Shown here piece by piece: positions 8,054-17,500 of a DNA stretch of 59,544 nt (positions are counted from its first letter, which is position 1; each line of letters begins with the position of its first letter). The notes under the pieces were generated by a model, which saw only the letters and a program-made list of their open reading frames with translations, was not told the DNA's origin and ran no database searches. The DNA lies in contig UQUL01000010.1 of NCBI GenBank assembly GCA_900544235.1, positions 1 through 59,544 on the forward strand, in the 5' to 3' direction. The DNA is from an uncultured Collinsella sp. (lineage in GTDB: Bacteria; Actinomycetota; Coriobacteriia; Coriobacteriales; Coriobacteriaceae). A program made the translations under genes and the position numbers.

Positions 8054-9145
8054 ATGGATACCCTCAACGATCTAAATGAGCGCGTCGACGCCTTCGTCGG
8101 CACCAGCTCCTTCGACACGCCTGCCGCGGCAAACGACCAAGCTCCCATCGATGTGCCCGCCGAGGTTCACGAGGACATCGTCGCCTCGGTCGATTTCTCC
8201 GAGGTCGAGCTCGCAGACGAGTTCACCGAGCCCCAGGTAGCCGTGACCCCCAACGGACTGCTCCCCATGGAGCCACTGCCCATCGACGGACGTTTGCGCA
8301 AGGCGGCCCTTCGCATGCCCGACGAGATCGAGGAGGCCAGCGGCTTTACGCTCTTCGGCCGCCGCATCAAGTCGCTCATTTACACCACCGATGTCGCGGT
8401 TATCCGCAACTCCAACGCCGATGCCGTCTTTGCCGTTTACCCCTTCACGCCGCAGCCGGCCATTACGCAGGCACTGTTGACCGTCGCCGAGTGCCCGGTC
8501 TTTGTAGGCGTGGGCGGCGGAACTACGACCGGTAAGCGCTCCGTGCAGATGGCAGCCGTCTCCGAGATGCAGGGCGCGGCGGGCTGCGTGGTCAACTCCC
8601 CCGCCACCGCCGGGATGGTCGAGCACATCACCAACATCGCCGACATCCCTGTCATCGCCACGGTCGTACGTTGCGACGACGATGCGCATGCCAAGGTGCG
8701 CGCCGGAGCCAAGATTCTCAACATCGCGGCCGGCAAAAACACACCGCAGGTCCTACGCGAGCTGCGCGAGCACTATCCCAACCTGCCGCTCATCGCGCCG
8801 GGCGGCAAGACGCCCGAGAGCATCCGTGAAACCATCGCCGCCGGCGCCAACGCCATCATCTGGACGCCGCCTTCGGCCCAGCAGCTACAGGCCGACATGA
8901 TGCAGCGCTATCGCAAGATGAAGGAAGACGCCACACCTGTCATCTCGCGCGACGATGTGCCCATTATCGACCAGGTCGCCGCCGCCGAAGTCAGCCAGGT
9001 CGAGAACATGAATCCCGACGTGCCGATTCCCGACGAAGTCATCGAGCGCGTCGCTTCGATCCACGAGCGCGTCGAGGAGCATCGCGCCAACCGCGGCCTC
9101 AAGCCGTCACTGCACGGCTTTTTCTTCCGCGGAAAGAAACGCTAG
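8054..9145 (+). CDS. conserved protein with TIM-barrel (KDPG-aldolase-like) features
   Basis: 363 aa. An acidic, low-complexity N-terminus (about 1-75) precedes a globular region. The segments VAVIRNSNADAVFAVYPF, CPVFVGVGGGTTTGKRSVQ, ADIPVIATVVRC, GAKILNIAAGKNTP, LPLIAPGGKTPESI and GANAIIWTPPS look like successive beta/alpha units with a phosphate-binding glycine motif, resembling KDPG/KHG aldolase-type barrels. The catalytic lysine cannot be assigned with confidence. A charged alpha-helical tail and a basic C-terminus (HGFFFRGKKR) follow. The ATG follows a weak upstream region with no clear ribosome-binding site. A terminator directly follows. The function is unknown; a cytosolic aldolase or hydrolase is possible. 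Confidence 0.6.
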   Translation: MDTLNDLNERVDAFVGTSSFDTPAAANDQAPIDVPAEVHEDIVASVDFSEVELADEFTEPQVAVTPNGLLPMEPLPIDGRLRKAALRMPDEIEEASGFTLFGRRIKSLIYTTDVAVIRNSNADAVFAVYPFTPQPAITQALLTVAECPVFVGVGGGTTTGKRSVQMAAVSEMQGAAGCVVNSPATAGMVEHITNIADIPVIATVVRCDDDAHAKVRAGAKILNIAAGKNTPQVLRELREHYPNLPLIAPGGKTPESIRETIAAGANAIIWTPPSAQQLQADMMQRYRKMKEDATPVISRDDVPIIDQVAAAEVSQVENMNPDVPIPDEVIERVASIHERVEEHRANRGLKPSLHGFFFRGKKR

Positions 9146-9156
9146 CAAAACATCTT

Positions 9157-9194
9157 GGCCCGCCCCACAAACGTGAGGCGGGCCGTTTTCGTTT
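9157..9194 (+). terminator. rho-independent terminator
   Basis: Stem ggcccgcc/ggcgggcc (9157-9164 and 9177-9184) followed by gttttcgttt. It ends the transcript of the 8054 gene and could also work weakly for the convergent DegV gene. Confidence 0.85.
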
Positions 9195-9225
9195 GAGCAA
9201 TCATGCAGCGACGTGATGGGGCAAA

Positions 9226-10116
9226 TTAATCCACGCGCTTGTCGCCCATAAAGAAGAGCGCCACCGTACCAGGTCCGGTATGCGAGCCAATCAGAGTACC
9301 GATGTCATTGATCTCAATCTTGCCTTTAAGCTGCGGAACCTGTTCCTCAATCAGCGCCGCGACCGCCTCGGCATCCTCGCGGCACGCCGACTGCGACATG
9401 ATGCACTTACCCGAATAATCTGCACCGTCCTGTACGTGTGCCATCATGGTCTTAGCCATCTCGGAAATCGCGCGCTTCTTAGTGCGAATCTTCTCACGTG
9501 GCGACAGCTTACCTTCGCAATCGACCGTCATAAGCGGGCAAATCTTAAGCGCCGTGCCGATGATCGCGCTCGCGGCCGAAATGCGACCGCCGCGCAGGTA
9601 GCTCGACAGATCGGTCGAGAAGAACCAGTGGTGCAGGTTGAGCTTGTGCTCCTCGATCCAGGCAGCCGTCTCGTCGAGTGAAGCCCCACTATCGCGCACA
9701 TCGGCGGCATATTCCAACAACAGGCCAAAGCCCGAAGACGCCGCCAGCGAATCGATGACGCGCACCTTGCCGCCCTCGGGATAGCGATCCGCAAGCATCT
9801 GCGCCGCGACGCAGGCCGATCCATACGTGCCCGAAATACCCGACGACAACGTCAGGTGCAGCACGTCTTTACCCTCGGCAACAAACGGCTCCCAAAACTC
9901 CTCGTACTCACCCACGCTCACCTGAGACGTCTTGGGCATGGCGCCCGCGGCAATCTGGGCAAAAAACTCGTCCGGCGTAATCGACTGATACAGATCGTCC
10001 GTATAGACAACATCGTCGATCTCGTAATGAAAACACACGACAGGGATATTGCGCGACGCAAAGAACTCACGGGTTCGATCGGCGGCGGATTCACAGGTCA
10101 GGACAAAATCACTCAT
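9226..10116 (-). CDS. DegV family (FakB-like) fatty-acid-binding protein
   Basis: 296 aa. DegV proteins bind a fatty acid and, as FakB, present it to the kinase FakA for phosphorylation and entry into phospholipid synthesis. The N-terminal SDFVLTCESAAD (strand plus first loop), the KTSQVSVGEY block (about 63-72) that contacts the carboxylate, the LTLSSGISGTYGSA motif (about 89-102) and the FSTDLSSYLRGGRIS region (about 168-182) are all characteristic. The final GTLIGSHTGPGTVALFF is the usual C-terminal signature. The ATG at 10116 is preferred because aaggag overlaps the upstream ATG. No FakA partner lies in the window. A long intergenic region with repeated TTTACCA motifs separates it from divergent fbp. 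Confidence 0.93.
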   Translation of the reverse strand: MSDFVLTCESAADRTREFFASRNIPVVCFHYEIDDVVYTDDLYQSITPDEFFAQIAAGAMPKTSQVSVGEYEEFWEPFVAEGKDVLHLTLSSGISGTYGSACVAAQMLADRYPEGGKVRVIDSLAASSGFGLLLEYAADVRDSGASLDETAAWIEEHKLNLHHWFFSTDLSSYLRGGRISAASAIIGTALKICPLMTVDCEGKLSPREKIRTKKRAISEMAKTMMAHVQDGADYSGKCIMSQSACREDAEAVAALIEEQVPQLKGKIEINDIGTLIGSHTGPGTVALFFMGDKRVD

Positions 10117-10186
10117 ATGAGGCTCCTTACTCATTGCTGCGCAAATTATCGCACAGTGAGCCTACATGCGGTACATATGTCCACTA

Positions 10187-10416
10187 TTTACCAAATCGAA
10201 CCAAAAATAGTGAACATCTTTACCACCATCGTCTCCACCGACCCGACGCATAAATATCTGAGAAAACACCCTCTGTCGTCTCCACCCGACCAACACATCT
10301 ACCTTCACTAAATCGATTTACCAAACCGTTCAGCCGACAATTCAGCCGCTGGCGCAAAATCGAAACAAAAGCGGCGCATACTGGTAAACGTTTGACGCTG
10401 TTTATCAGTTTTACCA
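10187..10416. promoter_or_regulatory. cluster of five TTTACCA motifs between degV-like gene and fbp
   Basis: TTTACCA occurs at 10187-10193, 10219-10225, 10317-10323 and 10410-10416, and its complement at 10382-10388. Two copies share the longer context atttaccaaatcg/atttaccaaaccg. The last two form an inverted pair (ctggtaaa/tttaccag), about 20-50 bp before the fbp start. The spacing suggests operators for a regulator of fbp, perhaps also of the divergent gene. The factor is unknown. The rest of 10117-10436 holds no gene. Confidence 0.5.
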
Positions 10417-10436
10417 GCCCCATCGGAAGGTGTTTC

Positions 10437-12353
10437 ATGGTCGCATTCGATCGCAACCCGCAAGACTTCAAGTATCTGCGCCTGCTGTCGAGACAGTTCC
10501 CCACCGAACAATCCGCATTTACCGAAATTATCAACCTCTCGGCCATCCTCAACCTACCCAAGGGCACCGAGCATTTTATGAGCGACGTGCATGGTGAGTA
10601 CGAAGCCTTTATGCACATCCTCAACAACTGCTCGGGCGTCGTGCGCGAACATGTCGACGAGATCTTTGGCGACACGCTCTCCTTTGACGAAAAGGGCGAG
10701 CTGTGTACGCTCATCTACTACCCGCGCGAGAAGATCGACCTGGTCCGCAGCCGGCGCGAGGACTCGCCAACCTGGTACAAGACGATGCTTGACCAGCTCA
10801 TCATGGTCGCTCGCTCACTTTCAAGCCGCTACACGCGCTCCAAGGTGCGTAAGGCCATCCCGCGCGACTACGCCTACATCATCGACGAGTTGTTGCACAC
10901 GCACCCGGACGAGAACAACTATCGCGTGCGCTATCACGAGCGCATCGTGGAGTCCATCCTAGAGACCGCCAGCGCCGACGACTTTATCGAGTCGCTCGCC
11001 TCGCTCATCAAGCGCCTGGCCGTCGACCACTTGCACCTGGTGGGCGACATCTTCGACCGCGGCGGCGGCGCGGCCAAAATTATGGACCGTCTGCTCACCT
11101 ACCATTCACTCGACATCCAGTGGGGCAACCACGACCTGCTGTGGATGGGCGCTGCGGCCGGTGAGCCCGCCTGCATCGCCACGGTGTTGCGCAACAACCT
11201 ACGCTACGACAACTACGAGATCCTGGAGAACGACTACGGCATCTCGCTGCGTGAGCTTGTCGCCTTTGCCGATGCCACCTACACCGCCGGTGAGTCCATC
11301 ACCCCGCTGATCAAGGCCATCAACGTGCTGCTCTTTAAGCTCGAGGGCCAGATTATCCAGCGCCACCCCGAGTTCGATATGACCGACCGCCTGTTACTCG
11401 ACAAGATCGACCACGACACCGGCACGGTCACGCTCGCCGACGGCAGCGTGTGGCCGCTCACGACCAACGACTTCCCCACCGTCGACCCGGCGGACCCCTA
11501 CACGCTCACGTCTCAGGAGCAGCACATCATCGACAAGCTCGTGTCCGAGTTTGTAACCGCCGATCACCTGCATCGCCATATCGATTTCCTCTACACCCAC
11601 GGCTCGATGTACAAGGTCGCCAACGGCAACCTGCTCTTCCACGGCTGCGTTCCGCTCAACGAAGACGGCACCTTTAGCAGCATGAACTGCCTGGGCACCT
11701 GGCACGCTGGCCGCGATTATCTCGATTTTTGCGACCACATCGCCCGCCGCGCGTGGCGCGTGGGCGACCGCGATGCCCTCGACTGGATGTGGTACCTGTG
11801 GATTGGCTTCAATTCACCCGCCAGCGGACGCCTGGTGCGTACCTTTGAGCGCGCCTATATCGCCGATAAGAGCACCTGGGTCGAGCCGATGGACCCGTAC
11901 TTTACGCTTACCAAGTCGCCCTCGGTCTGCGATGATATCATGCGCGAGTTTGGCGTCGCGCCCATGGCATGCTCGCCGACCGGCCACATCATCAACGGCC
12001 ACACGCCCGTTAAAACCACCAAGGGCGAGCAGCCCATCCGCGCCGAGGGCAAGCTGCTGGTCATCGATGGCGGCTTCTGCCGCGCTTACCATCCCAAGAC
12101 GGGCATCGCCGGCTATACGCTCATCTCGAGCTCGCGCGGCTGCCGCCTCAAGTCGCACCGGGCCTTTACGACGGTTGCCGAGGCACTCACGCGCAACGTG
12201 GACATCGAAAGCGAGACCAACCGTTTTGACCAAGCAGACCGTCGCCGCATGGTGAGCGACACCGATACTGGCGCCAAGATTCGCAGCCAGATCCAGGATC
12301 TGCGCCAGCTGCTCGATGCATATAGAAACGGTGCTATCGAAGAGCGCGTCTAG
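10437..12353 (+). CDS. fbp: fructose-1,6-bisphosphatase, class III
   Basis: 638 aa, the B. subtilis-type class III enzyme, which hydrolyses fructose-1,6-bisphosphate to fructose-6-phosphate in gluconeogenesis using Mn2+. It has a calcineurin-like metallophosphatase core: SDVHGEYEAF (about 46-55), LVGDIFDRGG (about 201-210), IQWGNHDLLW (about 227-236), FHGCVPL near 402 and NGHTPVK near 520. The length matches the family (about 640-670). The ATG at 10437 has ggaagg upstream; the in-frame codon 15 codons earlier has no ribosome-binding site. Repeated TTTACCA motifs just upstream suggest specific regulation. A GtrA gene follows 78 bp later. Confidence 0.95.
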   Translation: MVAFDRNPQDFKYLRLLSRQFPTEQSAFTEIINLSAILNLPKGTEHFMSDVHGEYEAFMHILNNCSGVVREHVDEIFGDTLSFDEKGELCTLIYYPREKIDLVRSRREDSPTWYKTMLDQLIMVARSLSSRYTRSKVRKAIPRDYAYIIDELLHTHPDENNYRVRYHERIVESILETASADDFIESLASLIKRLAVDHLHLVGDIFDRGGGAAKIMDRLLTYHSLDIQWGNHDLLWMGAAAGEPACIATVLRNNLRYDNYEILENDYGISLRELVAFADATYTAGESITPLIKAINVLLFKLEGQIIQRHPEFDMTDRLLLDKIDHDTGTVTLADGSVWPLTTNDFPTVDPADPYTLTSQEQHIIDKLVSEFVTADHLHRHIDFLYTHGSMYKVANGNLLFHGCVPLNEDGTFSSMNCLGTWHAGRDYLDFCDHIARRAWRVGDRDALDWMWYLWIGFNSPASGRLVRTFERAYIADKSTWVEPMDPYFTLTKSPSVCDDIMREFGVAPMACSPTGHIINGHTPVKTTKGEQPIRAEGKLLVIDGGFCRAYHPKTGIAGYTLISSSRGCRLKSHRAFTTVAEALTRNVDIESETNRFDQADRRRMVSDTDTGAKIRSQIQDLRQLLDAYRNGAIEERV

Positions 12354-12431
12354 CCCCACCCGCGGGGATTGGCTAAACTTGCTGAGTTTGTCATCCCCAC
12401 GGCGTCCCCGCGCCACCCTAAGGCAGGTACC

Positions 12432-12827
12432 ATGCAAAAGCTCCTTGCGCAGATCATGAAATTTGGCGTCGTCGGTGTCATTGCCACGGTTATCGACTTT
12501 GGCATTATGAATCTGCTCCACTACGGTCTGGGCCTCAACATCCTAATCGCCAACACCAGCGGCTTTATCATCTCACTCATCTTTAACTACCTCGCAAGCA
12601 TGAAGTACGTGTTTGCGCACAAGGAAGGCATGAGCCGCCGCCGCGAGTTCATCATCTTTGTCGTGCTGTCCGTGATCGGTTTGGTGCTCAACGACGGCAT
12701 CGTGCTGGCGCTCAACGCCGGCCTGGGACTCGAGGCCAATATCGCCAAGATCTGCGCCACCGCGCTTGTCATGGTCTACAACTTTGTGACCCGAAAAATC
12801 TTCCTGGAGGGCGACGAGACCAAGTAG
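12432..12827 (+). CDS. GtrA family membrane protein (first of two)
   Basis: 131 aa with four predicted membrane helices, GtrA/DPMS-like fold. GtrA proteins are thought to flip or present polyprenyl-phosphate-linked sugars for cell-surface glycosylation. Typical features are the N-terminal KFGVVGVIATVIDFGIMNLL helix, FIISLIFNYLASMKYVF and the C-terminal NFVTRKIFLEG. It is about 45-50 percent similar by eye to the next gene, especially MKYVF.H.EGMSR.REF, so the pair looks like a tandem duplication. No glycosyltransferase lies beside them. A long hairpin separates the two copies. Confidence 0.88.
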   Translation: MQKLLAQIMKFGVVGVIATVIDFGIMNLLHYGLGLNILIANTSGFIISLIFNYLASMKYVFAHKEGMSRRREFIIFVVLSVIGLVLNDGIVLALNAGLGLEANIAKICATALVMVYNFVTRKIFLEGDETK

Positions 12828-12848
12828 CTCGAAACCCCTGCAGCATTA

Positions 12849-12898
12849 CGGCGCCCACGGACGACGTGCACTCAGCGCAGTATCGTCCGTGGGTGCCG
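12849..12898 (+). terminator. strong hairpin between the two GtrA genes
   Basis: A 16-bp stem, cggcgcccacggacga (12849-12864) with tcgtccgtgggtgccg (12883-12898), has one G-U pair and an 18-base loop. It is followed by ctcgttt, a weak T-tract, so termination may be partial. Confidence 0.6.
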
Positions 12899-13046
12899 CT
12901 CGTTTACGGGCAAATTTTCAACGTTTGCGGATTAGCTCTTGAAAATTTGGCGAGTTCATATAGTTCTTGGCAAAGACCTTACGTTTCCCTTGTAAAAGCT
13001 CTAAAGTATCCTCTGCTCGATTCATCAACGCATTGGATGTGATTAC

Positions 13047-13454
13047 GTGCGCAAGGCGCTGGCACAACCTCATACCAAGCAGTTCCTCAAGTTTGCTGTC
13101 GTGGGTCTTATCTCCTTTGGCATCGACTGGGGCATGCTCATTGCGCTCGTCGAGCTGTTCCACCTCGACTTTTTGATGAGCACCACGGTTTCGTTTATCA
13201 CGTCCGTCGTGGTCAACTACTGGCTCAGCATGAAGTACGTGTTCGACCACCGCGAAGGCATGAGCCGCAAGCGCGAGTTCACGATCTTCACCATCCTGTC
13301 GGTGATCGGCCTGGGCCTCAACGACCTGTACATGTTTGTGGGCGTCACGTTTTTGAGCATCGGCTACCAGGCCATGAAGGCCATCGCCACGTTCCTCGTC
13401 ACCTGGTACAACTACTTCAGCCGCCGCTTCTTCCTCGAGGGCGCACGGTCGTAG
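13047..13454 (+). CDS. GtrA family membrane protein (second of two)
   Basis: 135 aa, four predicted membrane segments, GtrA family. KFAVVGLISFGIDWGMLIALVELF, VNYWLSMKYVFDHREGMSRKREF and TWYNYFSRRFFLEG parallel the preceding gene position by position. The start is GTG with only a weak upstream ggatgtga; no better in-frame start exists before the first helix. Like its neighbour it probably acts in membrane steps of polysaccharide or teichoic-acid-like glycosylation, but the substrate is not visible. A strong terminator follows 26 bp after the stop. Confidence 0.87.
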   Translation: MRKALAQPHTKQFLKFAVVGLISFGIDWGMLIALVELFHLDFLMSTTVSFITSVVVNYWLSMKYVFDHREGMSRKREFTIFTILSVIGLGLNDLYMFVGVTFLSIGYQAMKAIATFLVTWYNYFSRRFFLEGARS

Positions 13455-13480
13455 TCGATTCACTATTTGCTTGCATGTAT

Positions 13481-13519
13481 AACCGGTTGGAATTCCCGTT
13501 CCAACCGGTTTTTTGTTTG
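13481..13519 (+). terminator. rho-independent terminator after the GtrA pair
   Basis: Perfect 12-bp stem aaccggttggaa/ttccaaccggtt with loop ttcccg, followed by ttttgttt. Confidence 0.9.
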
Positions 13520-13552
13520 CCGAGAGACCCGGCGACCCAGTCCCATTCGCAT

Positions 13553-13591
13553 GAAAAACGGGCGGTCCGGATGTTGGTCCGAACCGCCCGT
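13553..13591 (-). terminator. rho-independent terminator for the DUF4430 operon
   Basis: On the minus strand the stem acgggcggttcgga/tccggaccgcccgt is followed by ttttt. It lies 23 bp beyond the stop of the last DUF4430 gene and closes the cobalamin-controlled operon. Confidence 0.85.
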
Positions 13592-13613
13592 CTGGCGCAC
13601 TATGTCGAGGCCT

Positions 13614-14516
13614 CTAGCCCGTTACGTAATACCAAACGACGTTGTCGCCATTGGAGAGAACGTAGTTACTGCAGGCCGTCATGGGCGTTGTGCCGTTGAC
13701 GGAGTACATCCAGCCGCTCGTGCCGCCGTACTGTTTCTCGGCCAAACCACCAATCGCAGAAACATACGTGCCGTACGATGAGCCGTGTGCGTTGACAGAA
13801 AGGCCCAGCGCGCACAGGGCATCGTAAACGGTGGCGCCTTCGTTAAAGGTAAAGGTGCCGCCAGAGGACACGGGATTGCCCACAGCGCTCGATGTGACCG
13901 AAACCGTCACCGTAACGTAGTTGGACTCCTGTGAGCCGCTTTGGCTGCCCGAGGAGGCGTTTCCACCATTAGAGGATGAGGCTTCTTCAGACGACTGACC
14001 GCCGCCCGAAGAAGCACCGCCAGACACATTGGAAGTATCACCGGCTCCCGTATTTTGGGCAGCGGATTTATCGCCAGACCTCTTGCCGCCCCGGTCCTCG
14101 GACTTCTTGCTATCCGAGTTTTTGTCCGATTCCTTGTTTGAAGACTCGGAATCGTCCTTGGCGTCGTTCGAACCCTTGGGCTCGTCTTTTGCATCATTCG
14201 AAGATTTGGAATCCTTGGAACTAGCCTCGCCCGAAGTCGTAGTCGAGCCAAACCCCTTGGTGTCCTTGGCGACGACGCTCTCCCCCGTCACGGTCTGAAC
14301 GATCCAGTCGATGGACCAGGCGCCGCTCTCGGAAGGATGGACGAAGCCCAGCGAGACGACGATCAGAATGGTGCACGCGGCAGCAAGAACGCCAAGGAGC
14401 GCCTTGCGACGAGAGGCGGACGCCGCCGAAGCGGCGCCCTGTTGCTTTGCATCGTCGAACTGAATGAACGAGGAATCTGGTTGCTTGGGGTCAGCGTCCT
14501 TGGATTTATTGGACAC
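13614..14516 (-). CDS. membrane-anchored DUF4430 protein (transcobalamin-like domain)
   Basis: 300 aa. A short cytoplasmic N-terminus is followed by one membrane helix (about 38-58, RKALLGVLAAACTILIVVSLGF). Then comes a long Ser/Lys/Asp/Gly-rich linker (about 90-195). The C-terminal domain (about 200-300) has the DUF4430 pattern GTFTFNEGATVYDALCALG, then SGWMYSVNGTTPMTACSNYVLSNGDNVVWYYV at the end. DUF4430 is related to the C-terminal domain of animal transcobalamin and intrinsic factor. I choose the GTG at 14516 because aggtga lies 5 bases upstream; the GTG three codons earlier is the alternative. It begins just after the stop of the larger DUF4430 gene, so the two are coupled and share the cobalamin riboswitch. 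It may pass or hold corrinoid at the membrane. Confidence 0.82.
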   Translation of the reverse strand: MSNKSKDADPKQPDSSFIQFDDAKQQGAASAASASRRKALLGVLAAACTILIVVSLGFVHPSESGAWSIDWIVQTVTGESVVAKDTKGFGSTTTSGEASSKDSKSSNDAKDEPKGSNDAKDDSESSNKESDKNSDSKKSEDRGGKRSGDKSAAQNTGAGDTSNVSGGASSGGGQSSEEASSSNGGNASSGSQSGSQESNYVTVTVSVTSSAVGNPVSSGGTFTFNEGATVYDALCALGLSVNAHGSSYGTYVSAIGGLAEKQYGGTSGWMYSVNGTTPMTACSNYVLSNGDNVVWYYVTG

Positions 14517-14525
14517 AACCCTCAC

Positions 14526-17500
14526 CTACCGACGTTTGGTGAACACGAACACGCCGACGATGGCGAGACCGATGACGCCGGCGGCAACGCCAACAATGGC
14601 GAGCGGGTTGGTGCCAGTCTCCTGCTCGGAAGCACTAGAGGACTTCTTAGCAGTGGTCGTAGAAGCAGCACCCGTATCGGACTTGGAATCGGACTTCTTG
14701 TCGGACTTCTTGTCGGACTTCTTGTCGGACTTGCTGTCCTTCTTGTCAGACTTCTTGTCAGACTTCTTGTCAGACTTCTTCTCGTCCTTCTTATCGGACT
14801 TATCGGAGTCCTTCTTGTCGGACTTGTTGTCCTTGGTCTCGGTCTTGGTCGACACCGTCGTCTTGGTCGTCGGCTTATGACCCGGGGCGACAGCGCCGCC
14901 CTTCGAGCCGGAGCCGGAATCCGTGCCAGTGCCAGTGCCAGAACCAGTACCGGTACCAGAACCGCCGCCGCCATTCGAACCAGCGCCGCCATTACCGCCA
15001 GGGTTAACGGCATTCTTGGTCCACTTGGCATACAGCGTCAGATCGGCCGTCACCGGCGTGCTAAAGTCATACGCCTGCGTGCAAGCCTCATCGGTATACC
15101 AACCGCCGAAAGTGTAGCCATCGCGCGTCGGATCGGCCGGCTTGACCAGCTTGCCATCGGCCGTAGCAACAAACTTAGTGTCGCAAGCAGACCCGCCGTT
15201 GGAGTTAAAGGCAACCGTCCAAGACTCGACAGCTCCAAGTTTAAACAGCGTGCCCGAATCATTAATGTAGTAGAGATTGCCAGAAGCATCGGCAATGACC
15301 GGAGAGTCACAGTACTGGTAATGGCCAGCCGCATCATAAATCTGCGTCGCCTCTGCATCGCCGAGCGTATAGCGATACACGCCACCACCAGCAGAGTAGT
15401 TGACGTAATCCTTGCTATCCGCGCTGTTAACGGTGAAGTACACATAGGTCTTGCCGCCCTGAACACTCACCAGCGGAGTAGCAGCAATACCGTTGAGGCC
15501 AGCCGGCAGCGCCTTGCCGTCGGCAGCAGCGACCATCGTGGTCTTACCCGTCTTCAGGTTATAGAGAACCAGAGCAGAGCCAGTAGCCGTCTGTCCGCCG
15601 ACAATCAGATTGTCACCAGACACCGCAGGGGCGCTCAGATTATTCGTAAGGCCCAGATCAACCGTCTTCTGTTCACTCAGCACGCCCTTCGCCGAAAGCG
15701 AAATCACATGGAGCTTTCCGTCGTGCGTCATCTGATAGAAGGTCGAGCCATTGGACGGATCGGCAATGCAATCGGCATTTGCGACAGCGCCGAGCTTCAT
15801 GGTCGAAACGACATCGCCCGTCGTCTTATCAATGCACTTAAGCGTACCCGCGCTCGTAGGAACGATGGCATACTTATCCGTCAAAGCCGCACCAGTCCAG
15901 TAATAGCCCTCGGCAGGGTCGATGTTCTGCCAAGAAACTTCGCCCGTGGCAATCTTAATGCGCGCAAAGGAGCCGTTGCCGTAGGTCGCATTGTAATTCT
16001 CGTCATACGAAATATCGACCGAGCCTACATAGACGTACTCGCCGTCCGAAACGACGGTGCAGGAGCTCTGCGTCAAGTCCGTCAAACCAGGCGTCAGCCA
16101 CTTGCAGATCAGCTTGTCTGCAGTAATCGCCTGGACCGCACCGCCGTTGAGCGGAACGATGATAAGGCCATTGGTATAGATCGGACGAGAGGTATAGCTC
16201 ACCTTGGAGGCAAGCGGCGCAGAGGCAACCTTTTTGCCCGTGGACGAATCGATCTTAATGAGCTCGTTCTCGGTCGCGATGTACACAAAGCCGTTAGCAA
16301 TGACAGGCTCGCTGCAGTTGGCATACTGCTGACCAGACTCGGCCTTCCAATCGAAGGCCCACTTAAGACCGGCGGCCTGCGCAGGCGTCTTGGCATCCGT
16401 TACGGTCGAACCGTTGCCACTGTTGCCGTAGCCGGCCCACTCGGCATCCCAATCAGGAGTCGTCGCACCCGGGTCCACGACAATCTTGTCGGGATCGGGC
16501 ATGGCCGAATCGTCGGTGGTATAGGCAAGTGTGACCTTATCGCCGCTCTTGAGCGTAATCTGATTAGCGCAGAGTAAGGAGGGCTCTCCATTGATATACA
16601 GGTGCCAATATTTGTTGGTCGCACCATCATAGCCGTACGTCTCGTCTTCGAATGGCGAGTTGATGGAATTGAGGAACCAGTACTCACCACTCTGGGAGCC
16701 GTTGTACGTAACGCCCTTGGCCTTCAGAACCGTCTCAATAAGGTTCTGGGCAGTAGAGCCTTCGGGCAGAGAAACGTTGCTTGCCGAGCCCCAGCGAGCA
16801 TTGTTGCCGTTGACATCGGGACCGATAACATCGACAGACCCAAGAACCTGGCCAGGAAGGGCATCGGCGTCAGCACCATACATAAAGGTGACGGCATCGC
16901 CCTCATGGAGCTCGTAGGCACCGGCGCCAACGTCGGCGAACTTGCCATTTACGTAGAAGCGCCAATAGCTATTGGTCGCAGCATCCCAGCCATAGGACTT
17001 ACCATCGAACGGCGAATAAATGCCGTTGAGGAACCAGCCCCAAGACGATTCGCTAGCATCGAGCTTAAGGCCGGTCTGCTCAAGGAGATCCTTGGCAGTG
17101 GAGCCTGCCTTGAGACTCGTCTGGCCCGTCGAAGCCCAAACCTGCTGCTTGCCGTCCTTGTCCTTACCGAGAACCTGAACAGAAGCATGGACAGAATCGG
17201 AGGGCAGCTGGTCGCCCCAGCCACCGTAGAACCACGTAACGGTATCGCCGGCATGGATGGTGACATTGTCCGCCGTATAGTCACTCGACTTGCCGTTGAT
17301 GAACAGCTGCCAATAGGTCGAATAATCTTGGGGCGTACCCAGCTCAACACCGTTGTACTTAAGGCTCAGAATGAAGGAGCCCGCAGCAACGGCGTCAATG
17401 TCGTTCGCCTCGAGTGCGACCTTCGTAAGATCAAGCGCGCTCGAGCCGGACGTCACCACATACTGCGCGTTATCGACCCAAGCCTGAGTCTTGCCCTGGG

